Assembly (NCBI GenBank): GCA_951812925.1
Contig: OX638369.1
Coordinates: forward strand, 20,737,329-20,801,328
Reading direction: 5' to 3'
From: Calliopum simillimum
Lineage: Eukaryota; Arthropoda; Insecta; Diptera; Lauxaniidae
DNA length: 64,000 bases
Shown: piece by piece, positions 56,077 to 64,000 of the stretch
How the letters are laid out: each line of letters opens with the position of its first letter
Position numbering within the stretch: position 1 is the first letter of the stretch
Notes under the pieces: generated by a model
The model's database searches: none
What the model saw: the letters and a program-made list of their open reading frames with translations, nothing else
What the model was told of the DNA's origin: nothing
Translations under genes and position numbers: made by a program

Positions 56077-57199
56077 GGACTAATTCTAGAACCTATAATT
56101 TATCGATGCAAATACAATTTATTTGCACACCACTGTAGTGTAAAAAATTGCGTGTGCGACAAAAGCTGTTTGCTTGCTGCGTGTTGCTGCTGCGTTTGAA
56201 AAAGTATAGCGATACCACGCATGAAACCACAACAAAAAACCACAGCAAAAACACCAAAATAAAAATACTATATTAAACACACATACATACATAGAATATA
56301 CGTACATGCACACACATATTGTATATTAAAAAACAACAAAAAAATATTAAAAAAGCGTCGCTTTGTAGCTGCGTTTAGTTGCGTTTGTTTAGAAAGCAAG
56401 CGGCACGGCACGTGTGAAAGAGATAGCACATAACTGCGTGCGTAAGTAAGACAGCGCAAATGTTGATAGAGCAAGAAAGAAAAACAAAATAAAATAATGA
56501 AACGACAACAAATGTTGAAGTGCAAGTTTTTCTCTATTTTTCTAAATTGTATTTGTCAGTGCTGATCTTTCGAATGCGTTGTAAGAGCGAGAGCTTTTTT
56601 GCGGTTGTGGTGGGTGCGGTTGCAAGGTGGGTGGGTGGTTAGTTGGTTGATATAAATATTTACAAAAAAATAAACTGTCTTTCTGCTTCAAGTGCTTAAT
56701 GCTGCTGTTCGGTTTAAAAAATATATTTTGTCAATTTTTATGCTTTCGACAACAAAAATTAGGGATCTTAAGTAAAGATAAACAGCAGCTGTCAAATTGT
56801 CATTTGATTTATGATTGCAGTTTTAAAATGTTTTCTTGACATTTAAAAGTGTATTTTGTTATTTTTATTTTAAAAATAAGCTTTCCTTCTTTTTTCATAA
56901 TTTTTAAAAGTGAGTCCTTGGAAAATATTCAAAAATTTACAATTTAATGGTAGAACTTACAAAATGCAAGAAGCTAAGGCAATTAACTGGTAAGACAACC
57001 TGAATGAACCTCTTTCTAAACTGTAACTTATTTGGGAGGAACTTGAATGTATTGATTTTTTAGACACACGGAGATAAAAATAGTACTTGCTACTTTATTT
57101 CTCATAAATTTTACCAGAATTTCAAGTCAGAATAGTGACAACTTCACACCGAAGTATGATTCACCTTATTGTTTTAGTCAATTCAGAATGTATGTTTGC
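56077..57199. other. No gene seen
   Basis: Unassigned. Relatively complex sequence at 56140-56680 (GTGTGCGACAAAAGCTG, GGTGGGTGCGGTTGCAAGGT) without a recognised frame. Confidence 0.45.
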
Positions 57200-58270
57200 T
57201 AGTAATTTTTATGAAAAAATTGGCGTGATATTTACGACATTTGTCTTCAACATACTTAAGTAACTACTTTTATCGTAATGAGATTTTTGTTTGGTAAAAA
57301 TGTCGCATGAGATTTTTGTCGCATGATATTTTTTCACATGTGAGCTTCTTATAATGAGAATTTCAACATCGCACGACTTTTGTCTTCAACATAAATTTTT
57401 TTATCGTATTGGGATCATTGTCGCATGAAATATTTCTAAAATAAGACTTGTCCCATGAAATTTTTGTCCATGAAATTTTTATCACATGTGGGTTTTATAT
57501 AATGATAAAATAAAACAAAATTTTTTATGGTAATGAGATTATTGTATAAAATATCGCATGCGATTTTTGTCGTATGAGGTCTTTATCGCATTAAATATTT
57601 TAAGCATAAGATTTTTTTTCCATAAAATTTTTGTTGCATGAGACTTTTATCACATGTGAGCTTTATACAATGATAGTTTTACTATCGCATGACTTATGTT
57701 TCAACATAAAATTTTTTATCGTAGTAAGATTTTTGCCTTAAAAAATATCGGAGGCGATTTTATTCGCATAAGATCTTTGTGACATGAAAAATTTATATCA
57801 TGATATTTTTGACCCATGAAATTTTTGTCCCATGAGATATGTGAGTTTTATACAATAATAGTTTCGTTATAGTTTAAATATGAATACTTTTATTGATTTT
57901 TATCCAAAAAATATATTGCACGAGATTTTGTCGCATGATAAATTTTTCACATATGTGTTTTTTATTGTAATGAGATTATAGTTTAAAAAATGTCGCATGC
58001 GATTTTTGTAGCATGAAACATTTTTAACATGAGATTTTCTTCCCATGAAATTTTTGTCGCATGAGATTTTTTACAACTTTGTTTCGTTATCGCATGACTT
58101 TGTTATCAACATAAATATTTTTATTGAATGAGATTTCTGTAACAAGTGATTTTTAGCAATGATAGATTCGTTATTGCATGACTTTTATCGTATAAGATTC
58201 AGTAACAAAAAACAATATCGTATGAGGTTATTGTGGCATCTTATATTTATTACAGGAGATTTTTTTAATG
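57200..58270. repeat. Degenerate short-unit repeat, TTTTTGTCGCATGAGAT type
   Basis: Over about 1 kb the strings ATGAGATTTTTGTCGCATGA, GATTTTTGTCGYATGAG, CATGAAATTTTTGTCCCATG, CACATGTGAGYTTTATA and CATGACTTTTGTCTTCAACA recur with irregular spacing, giving two nested levels: a unit of roughly 17-20 bp and a superunit of about 170 bp (GTGAGCTT...ATCGCATGACTT). Confidence 0.75.
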
Positions 58271-60020
58271 CAATTCCATGTGTCTCGAATGAAAATAGAA
58301 GTTTTCTCTTATGAATTACGATTTTAAGTTCGTTATCTTTGTTACTAACTAAGAAATCCTTAATCGCACTCACAACAAACTCGAGAGATCGCTGCGTAGA
58401 CAACAAGTCGGTTCCCGTATAAATTCTTCATTTACAGATTATATAGTGACAGTGGTATCCAGATGAATATCTCAATAGTTTAAGTGGTGAGGAGGTTTCT
58501 TGAGCGAGAATTCGATGAGAATGTCCATATGATTATGCCGCTTAGTTCTTTCATAGCGAAATTTCCTTTTTTTTTTTTTTTGTCAAAGAACTTAGGAGTG
58601 TTTTCGCCATAGAGAAGACGTTTGTTTCCCTAAATCATTTTAATTTGATTGGAATGCAGAGATTTTATTGCTTCAATTAGAAAATGTTAATCATATTCTT
58701 CTATGATTAAAATTAACGATTCATAGTTTTAAACCAAATAAAGTAAACGAGCTCATATATCATATGTAAATACAATGTTGCGTTTTTAGCATTAACTCCC
58801 ATTCCGTGGTTTTTTTTTTATTTTAATTTTATTTTATTTTTTCTTTCCTTATATGACTACACAATTTAATTAGTTATTTTGACATTTTTGTCACATTGTC
58901 ACCAAAATAAAATTAAAACATTAAACATCGCAACGCAATGCGATATGCGAGATATGTCAGCAGTAGCATTACAACAACTATTACATCAACATAAACCTCA
59001 ACACCAGCAACACTGACACAGACACAGATACAAATACAACACCAGCAACGACATCAACAAAGAAATTAGCAAGTAAAGTCGAAGAAGCAAAAAATTTGAT
59101 TTATGATCCATGATACTTAAAAGTCGACTCTGGCAGTTATGGAAGCATGAAAAAATTTCTATATCAACAAGATATTCCATTCAACCTGCACTCGACATAC
59201 ATATGACAACAACAACAATAGCAATAACAATTGTTTAATTACACATGCCACCATGTGTAAATGTCTTAACATGTGCCCGTGTGTAGGTGTGTTAGTGCAA
59301 GGTGTCAAAATTAGACACCCACATTTGAGAAAATGTAAAAAAAAATTTTAAAAATTTGCCAAAATGTCATGCGTGTTTTTTTTTTTTTTTTAAGTGCGTG
59401 TGCATGCGTGCGTGTATAATGTAACGCATTCCTTATTGAAACAGCAAACTATTAACAAAATGTTTAACAAAATTCAAAATCATAAATCATCATTATCAGC
59501 AAGAGTATTTGGTTTATCACTACATTTTGCATTTCATTATATGTAACTAACTACGTTGTATATGCTCTTAACAAATTAATATTGAGTTGCTCCTAGTCTT
59601 CTAGTGATTTGTTCTCAACTTTCATTTCAAGTCTACACGATAAATTCAAATTTCGTATTTTGATTCGAACCTGGACAAAAACTCCAGCCTTATATAGTTT
59701 ATATGAAATCTTTACTTAGAGAATGAAATATTCGTCATATCAGTTCCATTTCACATTTTGACAATAGAAAGTAATTGCCCACCATCAGATTCTTTATAAA
59801 AACCTGCAAAATTGATGCATTGAGCATTACCACTTTAGTGTTATTGGAATAACCAAATGTTCTCAATAATTCAGAATAGAAAATTGTTTGAACGGATTTC
59901 GAGATATCCTTGCTTGAAAGCGCTGTTTTCAGGCTTATGGCGCCGTTCCTGGAAAAGATGTAGTTTCATGTATTCAATTGCATCGAATAGCCAAGATCTT
60001 CTTTATCAAACTATGTATAT
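58271..60020. other. No gene seen; CA-rich triplets
   Basis: Unassigned AT-rich DNA with poly-T at 58570 and ACATCAACATAAACCTCAAC through ACAACAACAACAATAGC at about 58981-59222. The frame at 59857-60099 runs into the hairpin and is not recognised. Confidence 0.5.
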
Positions 60021-60672
60021 TAGGGTGTCTCTTATTTGGGAAAAGACAAAATTTTATGTCGCGCTCCCCCAGAATCGAAAGACTTTGAGAAAAAAATGAG
60101 ATCCCCTAAACGACAGGTTTTTTTAAACGAATTATCCTGTGCCACGAAGACATTCAAATTTAAATGAAAATTAACATAGATTTTATATACTTCTTGTTTT
60201 AACTTGCTGGGAATCGCGTTGCCTGAAATATTTTTCGCCATCAAATGTGTATCTTATTGTTTTTCGGGTCGCTGAACACGATACAAGTGTCAAAATTAAA
60301 TTTTGACAGCTGTCAACGGCTACACGTGTCGACACAAGCTACCGGTTCAACCTCCATTTCTCGGTGTTTTGATTTGAAATCAGCTGTCAAAATTAAATTT
60401 TGACACTTGTATCGTGTTCAGCGACCCGAAAAACAATAAGATACACATTTGATGGCGAAAAATATTTCAGGCAACGCGATTCCCAGCAAGTTAAAACAAG
60501 AGGTATATAAAATCTATGTTAATTTTCATTTAAATTTGAATGTCTTCGTGGCACAGGTTAATTCGTTTAAAAAAACCTGTCGTTTAGGGGATCTCATTTT
60601 TTTCTCAAAGTCTTTCGATTCTGGGGGAGCGCGACATGAAATTTTGACTTTTCCCAAATAAGAGACACCCTA
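60021..60672. mobile_element. hAT-type palindromic MITE with 8-bp target duplication
   Basis: Termini TAGGGTGTCTCTTATTTGGG and its exact complement. Both sides are flanked by ATGTATAT (60013-60020 and 60673-60680), an 8-bp duplication typical of hAT transposition. The arms are 292 bp each (60021-60312 and 60381-60672) and nearly identical, with a 68-bp loop. A 70-codon frame starting MMAKNISGNAIP occurs in both arms in mirror orientation (60032-60244 minus, 60449-60661 plus), differing at three residues. It ends in PK and has no recognised domain. Confidence 0.93.
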
Positions 60673-60680
60673 ATGTATAT

Positions 60681-60847
60681 ACTTACGGTCAAAAACAGCG
60701 TCGACTAGTATTTTTACCTAAAATATTTGGTCTTCGCATTTATTTATGATTGTTGATATGTAGTATGCCTAATAAGTAAAAATCCTTGTCAAATAATGAA
60801 TTTATTTCATATCTGTTGTGGTTAAAACAACGAAATTTCAAAACTTG
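60681..60847. other. Short unassigned interval
   Basis: AT-rich spacer between the hAT palindrome and the mini-me-like copy 6. Confidence 0.4.
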
Positions 60848-61672
60848 AAAGGGTGTAACCTTTGGCCTGGCCAAACATTAAATACCCTACACTGCAGTAT
60901 TTTAAAAATTTTGCTGTACGAGAGCTGCCACGACCTCTTTTTTGAATTCACATAGCTTTTGCTCAGATCTTGCACTTGGTCTCAGTGTCTGAGTGAAATT
61001 TAGTTGGATAACCTCAAAAAACGATTTCAGTACAGCATTTTGAAGCTTTTGTTTATATGAGAGATGTCACACTCTCTTGTCCGAGGACGCCTCGTTTTTG
61101 ATCAGGGATTGCCTTTACTGCTCTGACTGCCAAAGTGAAATTCAGTTGGGTTATCCCAAAAAATGCTTTCAGTATAGCACTTTGAAGCTTTTGCTTGTAT
61201 GGGAGTTGCCACTCCCTCTTGCCCGATTTCATCTAGTTTCTGCTCAGAGCTTGTCTCTACTGTTCTTAATGTCTGAGTAAAATTTAGTTGGATTACCTCA
61301 AAAAAAAAAAAAAAAACGCTTTCTGTAGAGCATTTTGAAGCTTTTGCTTATATGGGAGGAGCCACGCCCATTTGTCCAGTTTTGTATACTTTTTTCTCAG
61401 AGCTTTTGCTTATCGTCTTTAGTATTTGTGTGTATTATGGTTGCATTGCGGTGCAAAATACTCCTAAATTTGCATTTTGAATATATTTTTTGTATGGTTG
61501 GTAGGCGTGAAAAATATTTCCACAGACAGCCAGCCAGACAGATGGACATAGCTATATCGACTAAGGTGACGCTAATCAAGAATATATATACTTTTTCATA
61601 CCTGCCACGCCTCCTGCCCTGCGTAACAAACGGAATGTCAAAGTGAATATACCCTGGGTGTGGGGTATAAAA
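60848..61672 (+). mobile_element. Mini-me/INE-1-like element, copy 6 (four modules)
   Basis: The 5' end is GAAAGGGTGTAACCTTTGGC then CTGGCCAAACATTAAATACC. Four modules lie at about 60928, 61066, 61207 and 61362. A deletion joins GGTAGGCGTGAAAAATATTT directly to a short CAGCCAGCCAGACAGATGGA tract. A core with a small deletion (GACTAAGGTGACGCTAATC) and the terminus TACCCTGGGTGTGGGGTATA complete it. Confidence 0.85.
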
Positions 61673-61689
61673 AATAGTTTTGGATAAAA

Positions 61690-62120
61690 ATATCATGTAA
61701 AATTTTATGTGGTGAGTCTTCCGTACGACGATTTCGGACAGTTTTTCGGAAACAGAGAGTGTATTACGTCTCACTGGAAAAGGCCGTCCAAAAAAGAAAA
61801 CTGAGACGGATGATATAGACGTAGTAAAAATAGCCCGGTGCGATCGGCTTAAAACTTGTCCCATTATTGCTGCAGAGCTGAAGGATAACCAAAATATGGA
61901 ATAAGTACCTCAACTGTACAGTGTTTGCCCGCAGACCTACAAACAAACCGATTCTCACACCCAAAATACGGTCTTTCTGATTAAGCTGGTGTAAAGACAA
62001 AAAACAGAATTGGAAGTATAACGATTGGGCTGAAGTCATATTCTCTGACGATAGCTAAACAAATCTCATCAGTTCCGATTTGGGATGTACGGTGCGCCGC
62101 AGAAAAAATGAAAAATAGAT
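61690..62120 (+). pseudogene. Tc1-like transposase N-terminal and central fragment
   Basis: The first block (about 61746-61905) reads LRLTGKGRPKKKTE then IARCDRLKTCPIIAAELK, matching the Tc1 GRPRKT linker and second helix-turn-helix. Next comes STSTVQCLPADLQT (roughly VS-STVRRxLxxxGL). Then after frame changes NWKYNDWAEVIFSDDS holds the first catalytic Asp, followed by a stop and a SDLGCTVRRR block. Several stops and frame changes; the catalytic second half is missing. It is not continuous with the Tc1 C-terminal fragment at 17637-17949. Confidence 0.7.
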
Positions 62121-63963
62121 TCAAATTAAGCGGCTCAAAATCTATATTAAAAGCTGAACAGTTTAAATTTTAAAACCAAAATTTTTTCCATTCTCAGACT
62201 TACTTTTCGGTTTTTAAAAAGGTTTGCAGCCAACAAATGTTCTCTGAAATGGACTAAATTCGACATGGCACATGTTTACATCAAAGAGAACACGCCGTAG
62301 GAGCGCAGTTCCAAGCAACTATATTTTGATTCCCATACTAATAACTAGTATTCAGCTAGACCAGTTTTCTAAAAATACATTTTTTCTCAAAGTCAAATGC
62401 AGCACGTGCATCCCATAAAATGTTCACAACAAAATAAAAATTTCAATATTTTAAATAATAAAACCTCAAACCTACAACAAACTTTATCAAGGGAAAGGTC
62501 AGTAAAACAAAACAAAAACATCAAACGGTCGACCTGAATCAGATGCGTTATGTGCGTTAACCTTGAAAACAGACGGTGCTGCGTTGCATACGTCAACGGT
62601 TCAGTCAGTCAGTGAATCAGTTGGTTGGTATGCAAACGGTTACAGCTTTTTTGAAAATTTTAAAACTAAATCCCCTACCCGCCTCTCCCCCAAAAAACAG
62701 CTTGACATGCATTCATGTTAATCAATAACTCACAGGGCCCATACAATACATACGCAATAGACATGTGTGCGTTTGTAGGTAGAGGGCGCCACATGCAAAT
62801 GTTACGAATTCAATTTAAATTCATTAATAAATCAAATGATTTTCTTGTTCATGTTGGGCGCCATTTGTTATGATTCTCAAGAGTGCATGAAAACCCATCA
62901 TTAGATGGGGCCCAACAATCGATTATATATGTATGTACAAACATATATACTACATGTAAGTAGATAGTATATAATGACTGCTAGGCCCAAATCATATCAA
63001 AATGTTTAATTAACGTATCTAATCAGTTGGTCATAGTCAAAAAATGCAAGAAAATATGAAATACTGTGTGAAAATAGCATTGCGTAGATAAAATCGTTAA
63101 AAAACGAAATTTTCAGTTTCAATTTCAATTAAATTTTTTTTCATTTATTTGTTTTTTTTTCTTTCTATTTTTAATTACAAAGTGCATATATTTCTACGTT
63201 TACCCAGCAGGAAACAAAACTATTGATGACCAGTTTGCTTGGAATATATGTAGTAAATAAATGCAATAACTAAGGTATTATGAGAACATTTTGAAAACTT
63301 AGTGCTTGTACTTAGGAAAACAGACATTTTCTTATATTGCATCAATCAGCGAATTCTGAATCATGTCTACGGCTGCGTTGGCTAATAACAGCTGTCACCT
63401 ATCTATTGAAAAATGCACATGTGGCGATACTGCCTTGTCTTCAGGATTTTAGTGTCCCCAAAGCTTTTTTTGAAATACTTAATAACAGTAAAAAACTTAA
63501 AATTTTTAATTTCACTCTCAGATGATTTTACCACTCCAAGTTTCACTTCAGCTTATTGGTTAAACCCCATTATTATTCATGATTTGTTAGTTTTTGGCAT
63601 TTGCTATACTTGGTGACCCCTACTGAAATTTTCCATACATAGTTTTTATAGATCATTTTGGCCCATATAAACCTAGTTTTTACAAAATGGGGTCAAAAAA
63701 TTCATAAAAATATAAGCAAATAGGTTAAGATTTTCTAAAATGTATTTATTGCATGATTTCATTATGAGTTTCAGACTACAAGATTTATTCAAAATTCAGC
63801 TGTGATTAAAGCTCAAAAAGCTGATATTAAGTTTAAGGTACTATTTTTTATAAACTTTGGATCAAGAGGGAAAATTTTAGATATCGTTCGACTCATTTCG
63901 AGCATTTTTGAGATCGTTTTAACTTAAAAACCATTTTATGACATGATTTTTTATGGAATGAAT
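62121..63963. other. No gene seen
   Basis: AT-rich unassigned DNA. Around 62600-62990 the sequence is more complex (GGTTCAGTCAGTCAGTGAAT, GGTAGAGGGCGCCACATGCA, ATGTTGGGCGCCATTTGTTA). The frames at 63337-63616 are not recognised. Confidence 0.5.
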
Positions 63964-64000
63964 CAGTGGCGGATCCAGCATTGTCAAGAGAGAGGGCCGA
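63964..64000. mobile_element. Likely hAT element terminus, cut by the window end
   Basis: CAGTGGCGGATCCAGCATTG is the kind of terminus common to hAT transposons and their MITEs (CAGTGGCGGATC...). Only 37 bases are visible, so the rest of the element and its 8-bp duplication cannot be checked. Confidence 0.5.

Noticed and set aside
1..64000. CRISPR arrays, rRNA genes, operons or bacterial regulatory sites
   Set aside because: The direct repeats seen are contiguous tandem or dispersed transposon repeats without regular unique spacers. No rRNA-like or operon-like sequence was seen, and composition is that of a eukaryote.

Overview
This is eukaryotic DNA, AT-rich, with no operons, no Shine-Dalgarno-led genes and no long conserved host reading frame. 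Three things point to a higher fly, most like a tephritid or related schizophoran. CAA/CAG/TTG triplet runs are frequent. There are mariner-type transposases of an insect type. There are also repeated copies of an interspersed element whose 3' core (GACTCAGGAGGTGACGCTGA then TCAAGAATATATATACTTT, preceded by a GACR/GTCY tetranucleotide tract) closely resembles the dipteran mini-me/INE-1 (DINE-1) elements. The species cannot be named from the sequence alone.

Almost everything recognisable is mobile DNA. The only convincing intact protein gene is a 361-aa mariner-like transposase (25858-26943, minus strand) in a complete element with terminal inverted repeats and TA target duplications (25753-27055). 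A second mariner-related family is present as two broken copies (2095-3309 and 35181-36471). Fossils of a PIF/Harbinger transposase (17208-17560), two Tc1-like transposases (17637-17949 and 61690-62120) and a LINE RNase H domain (28168-28428) also lie in the window. Mini-me/INE-like elements occur at 8131-9152, 9199-9770, 20083-21020, 29645-29800, 40038-40773, 49447-50559 and 60848-61672. Each carries a different number of a roughly 141-bp internal tandem module.

The other prominent theme is palindromic DNA: at least six large foldback or hairpin elements (14498-15542, 16382-17082, 23459-24232, 52788-53253, 55134-56076, 60021-60672). The last has equal 292-bp arms and an 8-bp target duplication typical of hAT elements. 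Many short inverted-repeat elements (MITEs) lie between them, some nested in one another, so the order of insertion can be read (for example a mariner inside a MITE at 1422-3440).

Simple and tandem repeats include a 265-bp AGAAA array joined to a 10-bp minisatellite (11066-11547), a 103-bp tandem repeat (51748-52165) and about 1 kb of a degenerate TTTTTGTCGCATGA-type repeat (57200-58270).

Possible host coding sequence is sparse: a 96-aa reading frame with balanced composition (30764-31054), a possible exon just upstream (30306-30425), and a 36-residue frame resembling a signal peptide (25108-25218). None is recognised. The rest looks like intergenic or intronic DNA; a very long intron or a repeat-rich gene desert would both fit.
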